A DNA stretch of 64,000 nt, from assembly GCA_018873225.1 (NCBI GenBank), contig JAEILZ010000008.1, forward strand, positions 930,001 to 994,000, written 5' to 3'. Shown here piece after piece: positions 10,840 through 22,286 of the stretch. The stretch comes from [Phialemoniopsis] sp. UDSM-2020 (taxonomy: Eukaryota > Ascomycota > Sordariomycetes > Thyridiales > Thyridiaceae). Position 1 is the stretch's first letter. Every line of letters begins with the position of its first letter. Under the pieces are notes generated by a model. It searched no databases and was not told the DNA's origin. It worked only from the letters and a program-made list of their open reading frames with translations. The position numbers were made by a program, and so were the translations under genes.

Positions 10840-12671
10840 AGCACTTTGACTGTGTGAACAAGAAAACCAAACATAAACGGCTTGGAGCGCGGTTCTTTCT
10901 TCTCCGCTTCGAGTTTGATGAAAGTAATGCATTTCTTCTTTACTTGGCATCTCTCACTCATTTTCTGGGATTTTTACAAAACGGCCTCTTTTCGCGATCT
11001 CTCCCCTTTTTTGCTGGAGACACGACACACACAACACGCCATATACATCTTTGGCACCTAGCGCAAGCTAAACACACCCATCATACCTTTTTGAACATTC
11101 TTCATCATTCCTTTATGAACATAACCTTTTTATTTAACTCCTTTTTTATATAACACTTTTGTATTTATTACCGACTTTGAGAAGACACTCGGTCGAAGAA
11201 GCGCCCCGTCAAGGGTGTCTTTTAGGGAATCACAATTGGGTGGCCAGCATATTGGGATACTTCTTAGCTATGACCTTAGTAGAATGGTGAAATATGAAAT
11301 ATGGATTTATATATAATACTCTTGGCGCTCCTATTCCGTGACTTCATCAAGGCAATATGGTCTTTTACCAATGGGTTGATGATTGACTTGACTTGATGCC
11401 ATCCATGGATGGCTGGTGGTGATGTTGGGGCGCCTAAGACCACTGGGAAGCGATTCCCAAAGGTCGTGCGTTAGCGAGCGGTTGGCCTGACCGGCAGACC
11501 CCAACAGCCCCAACAGCGGCCCTAACATGTGCATGTAGTGCAGTAAGCATTCGGGATATTAATTACAAATCAAAGAAGAAGCAACACCTTACGGAGATCG
11601 TTAGGATCTTTGAGTCTACGCCGGATGCGGTGATATTCCTCGCTCGAAGCGCGCGCTTTAGTATTGACTTCTTGAATGCAGGATTGACCAAGAGCGCGCG
11701 CGCCAAAGTCGAGCTTGAGGAGCTGAAAATAACATTTGCAGCTGGGAGGATTCTGAGAGCTGCTGATTGGCCAATTCATTGTCTCTGCGGGCGCTTTCTA
11801 TCGGCGGACGGTGATTGGCTGACCGCCTCTCGGCGCTTTGGGGAGCAAGCGGCGACCATCGCCGAAGCTGAGCCGCCGGGGGACATGGGATCAAGACAGG
11901 TAGTGATTCTAATAGACGGGGAGTGAAAACCACGAGGCTGAGAGTCAACGGAGATGTGTCTTGCAGCGCGAAATGGATGGTGGCCGTCCCCCGTCGGGGG
12001 GTTAAGATCTAGGACTTTGGACGTTCTGGCCCGTGGAATCCGAGACCTTGACGCACTTGGCCACGCTCAAGACACTTCAATACAAGACGGCATCAGCCTT
12101 CAGGAAAGATACAACACAGAAGAGGATCGAGTGTTTTTGAAGGGATGAGTAGGAGGGGACTTGATCCGATTAATAACCTCTGACCAATCTGTCTCTGTCA
12201 CCACCGAGGGAGCCCGTTATCTGTCCCCGCTCCAGGGTCCGCCGTATCTCTCGGCCGGCGGGGCGGGGAGGATCCCTTATCGCCTTGGCGGTCGCTGATA
12301 ACGGGAGACCATCTCCGCTCCGGGGTAGACTGGACGGACCTGTCATTCAATCATTTCTATGAGGTGAATCCTTTATCGACTCCTTATCGGTGTTGATTCA
12401 GGATAGTATGGAGTCTTGTCTTACCCCAGAGAGTCCCTGCATATGCCGACTTTCTTCGTAGTCTCCAAGGAACCGTCCCTTGCAGAATATACTCCTTCCT
12501 CCCCATCTTCCGTTCACTATCCTGCTGCAATTTAGAGTTGCCCGTCTCGTCCGCCGTTATCAACCCAATTCTCAACCTTGATGGACCTCATTGTACCTCC
12601 TGTCCATCCTTGCCCGTGATAACCACTCCTGAACCCCAGATACACTATACAGCCACCGTCGTCGTCGCCCA
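10840..12671. other. Intergenic region between wall protein and cluster regulator
   Basis: The left part is AT-rich 3' flank (11080-11330). The small frames at 11570-11950 are antisense overlaps without recognisable motifs. The right 500 bp is the presumed promoter of the downstream regulator and holds a group of GATA sites. Confidence 0.5.
12213..12389. promoter_or_regulatory. GATA-site cluster with inverted repeat, upstream of DAL81/TamA-like gene
   Basis: Five HGATAR sites (AreA/NIT2-type consensus) fall within 173 bp: TTATCT 12217, TTATCG 12277, TGATAA 12296, TTATCG 12373 and TTATCG 12384. Two of them form a perfect 9-nt inverted repeat, CCCGTTATC at 12213-12221 and GATAACGGG at 12297-12305. 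It flanks a GC-rich segment that contains its own CCGCCG/CGGCGG pairing. At equal base frequencies about one HGATAR per 340 bp is expected over both strands, so this is roughly tenfold dense. It suggests nitrogen-metabolite control of the regulator. Confidence 0.5.
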
Positions 12672-15409
12672 ATGAGCACAGACGTGGCAGCCGCCGCGGC
12701 TCCCACCGCCGCCGGCACAGGGACCGACACGGGGGCCAGCAGCGCCGCCGGCCGCAGGTACCGCTCCAAGAAGCAGCGGCCCTGCGACCTCTGCCGCTAC
12801 CGCAAGATCCAGTGCAAGATCCACTCCCCCGACGCCGCCTGCGAGCTGTGCCGGAAGCTCGACCGCGCCTGCACCTTCGTCCTGGGGCCCCTGACGCGCA
12901 CGCGCGCTGGAGGGGTCGGCGATGTCGGCGGCGGCGGCGGCGGCGGTGTGCAGCAGCAGAGGAGGCGCGAGCGGAGCAGTCACCACCCCTCCTTGCCGCA
13001 GCAGGCACCTGCTGATGATGACTTGTTGTTCGAGAGTTTGCTTGCTGCGGGCAGGGAGGGCGGCATGCCGGGGCCCATGGACGTCGATTCTTTCTGGCTG
13101 CCGGGCCTGAGCCCGCTTGATGGGCGGTGGGGCGGGATGGAGTTTGCTGTCGGTAGGTACCTTGTGCTCTGGTGGTAGTGTTGTTGTTCGGGATGCTTGT
13201 GTGTCTGACTCTGACTGTAGATACTTCGATGGGTGAGGCCCATCAACATCATCTGACCCAAGGCTCTCCTCGTTCGCACACCAGTCACGAGAGCGGCGGG
13301 CTCTCAGATGCCCTAGCCATCTCGAACATTCAAGCCTTCCGGCCTGCTCCCGGTACCTCGCCGGTAGCCGTGTCGCATAGGTCACCGACGACGTCCCACG
13401 AGATTGGATCTCAGGCGTCTCCCCAGCAGCTCACCGCCGCCATCAATGCCAGCCATGCCTCACCCCAGCTATCGAGTCCCGGGGCAGTAATGACAAGCGC
13501 CGCCGCCAATATGAACGCGTCCTCGTCTTCAACATGGCCATCTGACTTGACACTCGATGGGCACAGGGGCTACTCGCACGAGCTCATTGGCCTGTCGAGC
13601 GAGTCCGACCCGTATTTCATCCGGCATTACGTCTACAATGCTAATGACACGTACCCGATGTACCGCCTGCACTACCGGCAGGTCGTCGAGCATGAGGGGA
13701 TGCCGATGCAGAACCGTCCCTCTGGTGTGGAGGGACGGCCACGTGGGCCGATGCCGGTGCACTTCAATCTTGCAGACGAGGAGATCTGGCGGGACCACGC
13801 AGATGCCGTCGAGGGCTTGTTCTTTGATGGCATGACTGAAGAGGGCGATGGGTTGATGCTAGATAAGCTCGTCTCGCCGGATCTCGGGGCTAGACTGCTC
13901 AGGCTGTAAGCTTCCTCACCAACACCATCTTTCTCCAAGAACCAGAAGACTGACATAGCCCCTTCAAAAGATACACACAACACGTCCACCCCCGCTACCC
14001 AGTCCTCTCCCTGGCGGACTTAGACCACCTCTCCCGCCCTTCCCCCTCTTCGAAGTCCTCACCGCCGCCCCTCCCGACGACCGGCCTCCGCGCCGCCGTC
14101 TACGCCCTCGCCACCCCCTTCACCTTCCTCGACGACGAGCTCAGCGTGTCAAAGGGCTACCTCCAGGTCTCGGCCGACAGCCTCTGGGCCCTGTCCCACC
14201 GCAGCTTCCACCGCGCCATGCGCTGCACCTCGCGCATCCCGCTCCTCCAGCTGTGTCTCCTACTCTTACAGGCCCCCGCCGAGAGCCCCGTCGCCGCCGA
14301 CCCGCCCGCCCTCTGGTCGCTCGCGTGCACGGCGCTCGCGCTCGCCGAGACGCTGGGTCTCAACGTCGACCCCAAGGACTGGAAGGTGCCTCGCGGCGAG
14401 GTAATCCTGCGCAGACGGCTCTGGTGGTTCACGTACGCGGCGCACACGTGGCAGGCGCTCGTGTGCTCGCGCCCCTCGCACCTGTGTGAGGACAACTGGG
14501 ACGTGTCGGAGCTGACGGCGGGGGACTTTGAGGCGGGCGAGGGCTTACCGGAGGGCAGCAGGGCGCGTGAGGCGATGCTCGCGCAGGTGCCGATCTGCCT
14601 CGCGCAGTGCGGGCTGGCCGTCATTGCGGCCGACGTGTTGAAGGAGTTCTAGTAAGCAGCCATGTTAAACCCGCAAAATGTGCCAGAGGACGATGACTGA
14701 CAACTAGGTAGTACGCTGAAAGCAACGCGCACATCCCTTACCTTGCCGGCCCTCCTGGCCCGCGCGCAGCTCGTCCGCGCCCGCATCGAGGCCTGGCGCC
14801 AGACGCTGCCGCTGCTCGCTAGGCCGGCGTCGGACCTGACGCCCGAGGAGCTCGAGGCCGGCGCGCCGCTGCGCATCTCGCACCTGACACTTGAGATCCT
14901 CGTCTTTCGCGCGCTCCTGCGGCCGCTCGTGGGAGTGTCGGCAGCCGAGGCGGCCAGGGAACCCGTCTCGACCATCTTCGAGAACTGCTACACGTGCGCG
15001 CGAGTGGTGGCTGACATTGTTTCGTCGCTGCGCGGGCAGCACTTTGCTTCGTTTTGGCATCCTTGTAAGTTGTCCTTGATACTACTCGATGGGGTTTATC
15101 AATCTGCGGGAAATTTAACATTCTGGTGTCGTAGATGTCCGGTACCAGCTCTGCTACGTGTCGACCTTCATCCTGATGAACCTGGCACAGTCGACAACGC
15201 GCGAGATGGCGACGCGGAATCTTACGCTGTTGAACCGGTGGCGTGACACACTGCGGATCCAGGCGAGGGCGTGGCCGCTGGCCAAGCTGGCGGCCATGAG
15301 GCTCGACGCCATCTTCTGGAAGGGCCTGCTCTCGGTGGTGGCTGGCTCAGGGGAGGAGAGTCCTGCGGTGTTATTACTGCGAGAGCAAGGGGCAAAGGGT
15401 GAGCGCTAG
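12672..15409 (+). CDS. Zn2Cys6 transcription factor, DAL81/TamA-like nitrogen-catabolism activator
   Basis: Five exons: 12672-13152, 13221-13905, 13971-14651, 14712-15064 and 15135-15409; 824 aa. The zinc cluster has C38, C41, C48, C57, C60 and C67 (CX2CX6CX8CX2CX6C) in the context RPCDLCRYRKIQC and ACTFVLGP. It is followed by a poly-Gly stretch and a Ser/His-rich linker. A fungal transcription-factor middle region covers roughly residues 380-760: YTQHVHPRYPVL, ATPFTFLDD, LQLCLLLLQ, ETLGLNVDPKDW, RRRLWWFTY. This pattern, above all LATPF-x-FLDD and the RRRLWW block, matches my memory of the DAL81/UGA35/TamA family, coactivators of allantoin, GABA and other nitrogen-source genes. It heads the eight-gene catabolic cluster and has a GATA-rich 5' flank. 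Intron 3 must use the second AG (14710-14711), because the first gives a stop. The family call needs a profile search. Confidence 0.85.
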
Positions 15410-15641
15410 ATGGACCTTTCCTTATCATATGGGTCTGGGATGTTTGTCTATATCTCTGTCATTACTGCGTGGATGGCTTGTGTTGGGGGGTTGTAAGTAC
15501 TGCAGGGATCGCGAATCGGGGCTCGCCTGTATACATTGCATTTTGATACATGATTGATGATGGGTTCGACCTTCTGAAGGATCAGTAAAAAGAACAGGCC
15601 TACTTCTATATACACAATCAATCTCGCCATCCTTGAATCCC

Positions 15642-17235
15642 TCATGATGCCTCCCTCTCAGCATCGTAGCTGACAACTGCTTGCAGCAGGACCTGCGCCC
15701 CAGTAACGCAGTCCTCCGGACTACAATACTCGTTGGGCGTGTGGCTCATGCCGTTCCTCGTAGGCGTGAATATCATGGCCGTCGGACACCGCCGACTGAC
15801 CTGACAGCTATCGTGCCCGGCCCCGCTCACCATTCGCCGGAAGAGGTCTCCACCATCTTTGGCGCCCTTGCCCATGCCCGCGCAGACCTGCCGCGCCGCA
15901 CCCTCCACGGCCTCGATGCACGCCGGATCGAACTGCACGGCGCCGCACTCGGCCAGCTGAGTCCAGGACACCTCGACACCGCGCTCACTGTCATACTTTG
16001 CAATCTTGTCAAACGCGTCGCGGCAATGCGCCACCATGTCCGCGACCACGGCGTCCGAGGGGTGTCTGATGTCGAGCGTGAAGCGCACCGTGTGCGCCAT
16101 GGTATTGACGCTGCCCGGCTCGGCGCGGAACGTGCCCGTCGTGACGAGCCCGCCGTCTGACTTCTTGGCCACGACCGACGACGCGGCGACCATCTTGGCG
16201 GCCGCCAGCAAGGCGTCGCGCCGGGCATGCAGCGGTGTCGTGCCCGCGTGGCTGTCCTGCCCGCGGACCTCGACCTCGAACCAGCTGTACGCCTGGCCGC
16301 CCGTCACGACGCCAATCTTTTGACCTTCGTCTTCGAGGATGGGGCCTTGCTCGATGTGCAGCTCGAAGTGCGCGCCCATGGGCATGGACTCATGGGAGCA
16401 GGGAACGTTGCCGAGGTAGCCTATCCGCTCGAGCTCTTGTTTCATGCTTTGCGGCTCAGAGGCACCGGCTGTCAAAGGTGTGACTTCTTTGCAGGACCAC
16501 GCTGTTTCGATTGGGGTGGCGCCGGCCCAGACGGCGGATGAGACGGTGACCATGGGGAAGCGGGCGCCTTCTTCGCTGTCCGGGTGGTCAGGATGATTAG
16601 ACTGGATTTTGAAGACCATGGTGGGAGTAGAACCTACTTTGTCCAGTTGACAAGGCCTATTGGACCTTTGGTCCTGTAGTCGGCATCGTATATTGTACGC
16701 AGAGCTTCGAGGGCGGCCATGATGCCCAGGATGCCGTCGTACCGGCCACCTGTTGGCTGCGTGTCGAGGTGCGAGCCCATCATGACGGGCGGCAACTCGT
16801 CATTCTTGCCAGACATGACGCCAAACATGTTGCCCATCTGATCAACCGTGACTTTGCAACCGAGATCCTTGAGCTCTTCGGCGAGCCAGTCGCGGACCTT
16901 CTTGTCGTCGTCGTTGAGTGCTAGGCGCGCCATGCCCGTCTCAGTGGGGTCTCTATCACGCTCATCTGTCAGTGCAATACTTGCGGAATAGACAGCGTAC
17001 TGTCGACTTACTTTCCCCATGGATGTGCCTTGCCAAAGTCGCACGTCGAATGAAGCGTCTCCATCATCCGCTCCCCGTCGACGTGAAGGACACTGGGGTC
17101 AAGCTCGGCGGCCATGGCTGTCGCGCAGTAGCCGCTTAGCTCTTCCCTGCCAGACCGTGGCTCCTTGGCTACGCGGCGCTTCTTGGTCTGTGTCGCCGAC
17201 TGCGAGGTCGCCGGTCTTTGGTCACGGCTTGGCAT
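15642..17235 (-). CDS. M20-family N-carbamoyl-amino-acid hydrolase / allantoate-type amidohydrolase
   Basis: Exons (5' to 3') 17235-17012, 16952-16638 and 16575-15642; 490 aa. The join at 16638/16575 restores NWTNEEGARFP, a hallmark of the hydantoinase/carbamoylase branch of peptidase family M20. The metal-binding block is GSHLDTQPTGGRYDG. The dimerisation half carries ELHIEQGPILED and GQDSHAGTTP, and the C-terminus has SGAGHDS and the RNGMSH-PNEY region. Family members hydrolyse N-carbamoyl-amino acids, ureidopropionate, allantoate or ureidoglycolate and release ammonia and CO2; the exact substrate is not readable. The start at 17235 adds a basic, Ser/Thr-rich N-terminus of about 40 residues; an in-frame ATG at 17115 begins nearer the conserved domain. 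No PTS1 is present. It lies convergent to the DAL81/TamA-like gene, with 232 bp between them. Confidence 0.9.
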
Positions 17236-18069
17236 TTTGCTCTCGAATGGGGGTAGGTCAATGAAAATTTTCAAAATGTGTAGTTGTATGCTGAACTGGC
17301 TCTCCGTCCTACTTTGCTTACACTCGAAAGTACTTGAGAGTCGGATAAGGTCTCTCACAGCCCGGACTCTTGACGACCGTGTCTGTTGACGCGCCTGCCC
17401 CTGATCGACATGCAGTCACACAGCGCCCTGTCATCCATCCGCCGCCTATGACGCGGGCGAGCGACAGATCGGCGTTCCCACGCGGGGAAGTGGATCTCTT
17501 CCCCGTGCTGCAGGGCATCGGCCGTGTGCATGCATGGCGAACACATGCCGGCGACGGTCAACTTTACCATGACCAATCGCGCGCCAAGAAGCTGGCCTGG
17601 GCCAGATCAGTCTCGGATGAATATTGATAACGGGTTTAGTAACGAGTTGATAGGAAATAGTGTCAGTAGAGTCACTCCCAATGGCAGTGTGCCTGCTTAT
17701 CTTTGGAGGCGCTGTGGACCGCGTTGTCTCAGAGGATCTGCGCTAAGTCTAATCTTGTCTGGGCCGGTGATAAGCAGTCCCAGAGGGCTGGAGTGCCAAG
17801 GAGGATTTTGGGATTCGATGATGTAAGTGTCTTCGTCGAGTCTTCAAGGTATTCACAATGATCTGTTTGGTGTCAGTCTGGAGTAGCACATGCTTAGGAG
17901 GCCATTCGTAGAACATGGCACGATTGAGCACCATGAGTAGTGTAGGAAGATATTCATTCGTATCGTCAATAAGAAAATATGTCATTACGCTCGCTATCTG
18001 TGCTCCGAATTGTCCCTCAACCAACCATTCCGCTGCCCCAGATGAGATTTACTTTCACACGTCCAACTC
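17236..18069. other. Intergenic promoter region of the M20 gene
   Basis: No gene was recognised. GATA sites occur at 17625 (TGATAA), 17648 (TGATAG), 17697 (TTATCT) and 17768 (TGATAA), about 1.6 times the chance density. They sit 390-540 bp upstream of the M20 start. The left-hand part is the leader of that gene. Confidence 0.4.
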
Positions 18070-19826
18070 TCAAGCCTTGCCAGCAATCTTCTTCTGCGCC
18101 GCCAACCACTCCGTAGCAATCTTCTCGCAAGTGCAGAACTCCACCGCGTCCCCAAAGCTCCTGAGCCACCCGATGAACCGGTCAATCATGCCGATGATGT
18201 GCGCCATACCGCTGACATCCGGGTGCACCAGCAGCGGGAAGATGAAGTCGGCGCTCTCGCAGCCTTCCTTGCCACTGCCGCTGTTCTCCCACAGCCACAG
18301 GAACTTGTCCTTCCACATCTGCTCTACGACGCGCGTCGACACGTAGCCCATGCTGTTGGACAGGTGCGGCAGGTACATCATGGGCATCATGTCCTCGTTG
18401 TACCAGCCGCAGGGCAGCTCGACGAGCGGGTGCGCGCCGCCGGCCGGGTAGGCCTGGGACGCGATGGGCGAGGGCTTGAGCCACGACTCGGCCGGCTGCG
18501 AGAAGTCGCACATCTTGACGGGCGGGTCCGAGGGCGTGAAGTAGGGCTGCGAGTCGTGGTGCATGAGCGACGAGTCGTAGAGGAACTCGTGCTGGCGGAG
18601 CAGCTCGACGGTCGTCTCGCGGATCGTGTACATGGGCGCGCGGTAGCCGCGGGGCTTCTTGCCGACGAGCTTGGTCGCCACGTCGATGCTGGTGGCAGAT
18701 GTTAGTCTATGTCCCGGGTTGCAACTACATTTATGTTATGGAAGGAAACGTACCACTTCAGGAGGACATCACGCTCCTGCTCCTCGCTCATCTGGTAGAT
18801 ACCCTCGTGTGCGTATCCGTGCAGCCCGATCTCGGCTCCAGATGCCACCACCGCTTTGGCGGCCTCGGGGAACGTCTCAGTAGTATGGCCCGGGATGAAC
18901 CACGTCACCTTGTCCGCGACCTGGTTCTTCTTGAACATGTCAATCAGGCGGTATACACCGACTTGCCCAGCGAAGATGCCGGAGCTGTAGTCGGCCATGT
19001 TGTTGTCCTTGTGACAGCCCGTGCCGAGCCAGTGGGACACGGCGTCAAAGTCGATCGACAGGGCGACCTTGACGTTGCGAGCTCTGGCGCTGGGCACCGG
19101 AGCGGCGACTGTCAGAGCCGGAGCCGGGGCAGACGACTCGCCGGGCAGGATCTGGTATTCGCAGTCTGTGGGCATGCCGCCGTTGACGGGAGCCATGTCT
19201 TGCGGGCACGAGCTCATGACGATGGTCAGGTCTTTGTGGGCGCGGAAGACGACGTACTGGCCCTTTTCGCTGGTGGGCACTCGGATGTCGAGCCCGCCGT
19301 GGTGGTCGATGGCGACGTTCATGAAGATATTGAGCGGGTCGGGCACCCAGTCGTCGGCGATGTGGAAGTCGGGGAAGTTGTCCTTGAGGGCCTAATTTCT
19401 GAGTTAGTGAATAGCTGAGCATTGGAAGCTGTGGAAACTTGCCTTGTGCATGTTGTCGGTGCAGTTGTCGTGATATCCCTCAAAGCCCTGCATATGGTAC
19501 CGTTCGGCGTCACATGCTGACCAGATCAAGTCGTGTGTTCCACGGGTTGTGTCTTCGATGAGGGTTAGGATAGGTTTCCTGCGCGTGCTGTAGAGCTGAT
19601 CGCCCTTGGAGAGCGCCACACTGAGGTTGACCGTCCTCGTGTGAACCATTGACGAGAAGTCATTGGGATCACTGGGGTTGAAAGCCCAAAAGTCAAGGAC
19701 CTGCTTGCCATGCGTGTTGATGACTTTGAGGTCCTGACCGGCCTTGATGGAGAAGGCCACTGCCTTGCGTGCTGGGATGAGAGGCATGTTGCTGACGGAA
19801 GAAGCTTGACGGGTGATGTTGAACAA
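18070..19826 (-). CDS. DUF1989 - polysaccharide-deacetylase-like (PuuE/imidase-type) fusion hydrolase
   Basis: Exons 19826-19443, 19391-18754 and 18688-18070; 546 aa. Intron 1 (51 bp) has a non-canonical GC donor (AAG|GCAAGT). Residues about 18-205 form a DUF1989 (urea-carboxylase-associated) domain: EDTTRGTHDLIWSACDAERY, HDNCTDN, SSCPQDMAPVNGG. A Pro/Ala linker (212-232) leads to a NodB-fold domain with the metal motifs SIDFD (D242, D244), HGYAH (H319, H323) and RAP (357-359). The type with DFDAVSHWLGTG is that of PuuE allantoinase and imidase relatives rather than chitin deacetylases, and no signal peptide or wall-binding module is present. Bacterial DUF1989 pairs are carboxyguanidine deiminases. 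The fusion may therefore deiminate and then open a cyclic amide, imide or ureide. This role is inference. A second in-frame ATG lies at 19787. Confidence 0.85.
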
Positions 19827-20412
19827 AGCAAGTGACTATTATGATCTCCCTAGACGTGACGTGACAGCTTGATAAATATGAAATGTCAGAAGCTTGAGCT
19901 ACACCCCGCGTCTGCAATCGAAGCTTGCGTGGGGCCTACCATGCGCCCTGCCATTGCAATGATATTATCTAACTGGTCAAACCCATGTCGGCCGTGCTAA
20001 CGGCCGTCGGGCGACTAGCCCGGCATTCGATCCCGGTCTGCGCCCCCACCACGGGGATCCTTCCGCCGCCCTAGTCGGCTTCGAGAATCAAGCTATCTCA
20101 TCCAGAGATGGTTTGAAGGCTGCCGTCTGCGCGCGATGCCGCGGGGAAACTATCTCGATGCGGCAGTGAGGGGTTCGACCTGGACCCTGACGCTTCGAAT
20201 GACGTAGTGAAGAAGAGCATTCACATGAGACCAAGATAAGACAGACGTGGATGTGGTTGTGGGGTTGAAAGAACCACAAGAAGAAAGAATTCCCTATAGT
20301 CAATGTCAGAGTAGCTTTACTGAGCAAAGCATGTCACTTGGTACACGTGGGACACGCTGGAGTTCGTAGATCACAGTAGATTTCCAATTACAAGCATAAC
20401 ATGAAGCGCTAT
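19827..20412. other. Intergenic region
   Basis: No gene was recognised. The stretch 19980-20060 (CGGCCGTGCTAACGGCCG, then ATTCGATCCCGG) looks superficially like tRNA arms but does not fold as a tRNA. GATA sites occur near 19870, 19967 and 20233. The right end is the 3' flank of the monooxygenase gene. Confidence 0.4.
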
Positions 20413-22286
20413 CTAGAAAAGCAAAACCTTGGAAAGATACTCCTGCAACCACTGCCCGTCAATGGGGCCGGCTGAGCCAAGCAGGCCATCAGGGCGAAGA
20501 ACAACCATGCCGCCTTCGCTCATGCCCACACCAAACTTCTCGTGCGCCAGACTGCTCGTGTCGAAATATGTGTCGCCGATGGGCTTCGTTCCAAGAGCCT
20601 CGTAGGGAGAGCAACCAGACACGGGACTGACAGTCATCCAGCCCACCGCCTTGCTCTCCTTGAGTGCCGTTGCCGTCGACAGGTACGACTCCAGCTTCTG
20701 GATCGAGGCTCGCGTGACATCGACGTTCCCAGTAAAGACCAAGACCCAAAACTTGGCCTCGTTGCGCGTCACCCGCTGCAGGCGGACCTTCTGGTTCGTC
20801 CCGGGCGTGGTGAGCTCGACGTCTGGCGGCCTGCTCCCCGGCACGACGGCCAGCTCGAGCCGCGAGTCCTGATTCAGCACGTTGGCCGGGTACGTGATCC
20901 CCAAGCCCGTGTTGAACGACGCCGCCTCCTCAAAGATCTCGCCGAGCACGAGGTACGGGTCGGCGTCCGGGTCGCCCTTGTACCAGGCGGGCCACTTGTG
21001 CGTCATGAGCAGCGAGATGTCCTTGTCGTAGTTGATGAGGCGCTGCACGGCCGTCAGGCGCTCGGCCGAGTAGGTGCGCAGGACCTCCGGGCGGGCCAGC
21101 CCCCGGATCTGCAGCGCGAGCTTCCAGCCCAGGTTCACGGCGTCGTGGATGCCCGTGTTGAGGCCCTGCGCCGCGCCGCTCGAGTGCGTGTGCGCCGCGT
21201 CGCCGCAGAGGAAGACGCGGTCCTTTGTCGAGAAGGTGCGCGCGATGCGCTGGCCGATTGTGTACAGCGTCCACCAGTGAACTTCTTTGAACTTGACGTT
21301 GAAGGGCTTCATGCACTCGATGGCCTCCTCGATGGCCACCTCTTCTGTGACACCGTCGGGGTACTTGGCTGCGATCTCGGGAGTGTATGCGTAGCCGATG
21401 CGGGTGGCTCCGTGGTCGAGGGGAGCCCAGAGAACGTTGCCGTGAGTCTTGCTCTCGATAGCCCTATCGCGCAGGCGTTAGTTCAGTGTCATACGGATAG
21501 AATGAGACTGACTTACCCGTAAGAGCGGTTAAGAGGCATGTCAGTCTCGACGATACCGTCAATCCTGATCCACTTGTCTTCTGAGGTGTCGCCGTCAAAG
21601 GGAATGCCAACATGTCTCCGGACAAAGCTGCGGCCGCCGTCGGCACCAATCAGGTATTTACTAAGCTTTCATTAGCCTTCAGCCATGTTTAATGTATTCA
21701 CGTCAGTTCGTACCTCTTGAGCTTGAAGGGCTTCTGTGTCTTGAGGTCCGTAAAGGTCGACGTCACGGCATAAGAGTTGAGTGGCGCGGACTGGTCGACC
21801 TCAAAGTCGATACACTGGACCGACTGGTGGTAAGAGGCGCCGATAGACTCGAGCTTCTCGCGCAGGATCTCCTCGGTGTACATCTGGCGGAGCACAAGTG
21901 TGAAGTCGTATGCGGTATCTTTGATGTTCTCCATGAACGTCCAGACTCGGCCAGGGATGCTGTTCATAACAAGTCAGTGATGAGATGATACAAGCATATA
22001 AAGCATGTGCTTACACCCTCTCGCCATCCTTGTAGGTGACACTGGTGCGGCAGGCAAACCCAAGCTGCAGCATAGGCTCGATCAGGTCGAGTTGGTCGAG
22101 CTGTTCGGTGGTTCTGGGGAAGAGCGCAATTGCGCGACCATAGGCATCTTGCGTGTTCTTGTCATACTGCTCAAACACGCAGACCGACACGCCGAAGCGC
22201 TTCAGCTGGTAGGCCATCAACAGGCCGACCGGGCCTCCACCGACGATGACGACATCGTATTCGCCGGTGTCCATGCCGACAGCCAT
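20413..22286 (-). CDS. FAD-dependent aromatic-ring hydroxylase (phenol 2-monooxygenase / MhpA type)
   Basis: Exons 22286-22015, 21959-21714, 21660-21517 and 21463-20413; 570 aa. The dinucleotide-binding motif VVIVGGGPVGLLMAYQL lies near the N-terminus. IGADGGRSFVRRHVG is the DG/FAD-NADPH motif, and FLCGDAAHTHSSGAAQGLN followed by GIHDAVNLGWKLA is the GD motif. The usual HSPKGGQGMN variant is changed to HSSGAAQGLN. The C-terminal 180 residues resemble the thioredoxin-like phenol-hydroxylase dimerisation domain. No signal peptide or membrane anchor is seen. Family members hydroxylate phenols, hydroxypyridines and other electron-rich rings using NAD(P)H and O2. The position between the imidase-like fusion and a Dal5-type carrier suggests a ring-activating step on the same substrate; the HxnV/HxnX enzymes of nicotinate breakdown are functional parallels. 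Substrate unknown. Confidence 0.9.

Noticed and set aside
9436..10950. 504-codon open frame on the minus strand
   Set aside because: It is the Gly/Arg-rich reverse reading of the Ser/Thr/Pro repeats of the wall-protein gene, with no independent motifs.
18070..19826. Interpretation as a chitin deacetylase
   Set aside because: No signal peptide or chitin-binding domain, an N-terminal DUF1989 domain, and the DFDAVSHWLG type of NodB domain seen in PuuE/imidase relatives.
19975..20060. Possible tRNA (ATTCGATCCCGG loop-like sequence and terminal CCACCA)
   Set aside because: No matching 5' acceptor strand, and the T-arm and D-arm do not pair in the right spacing.
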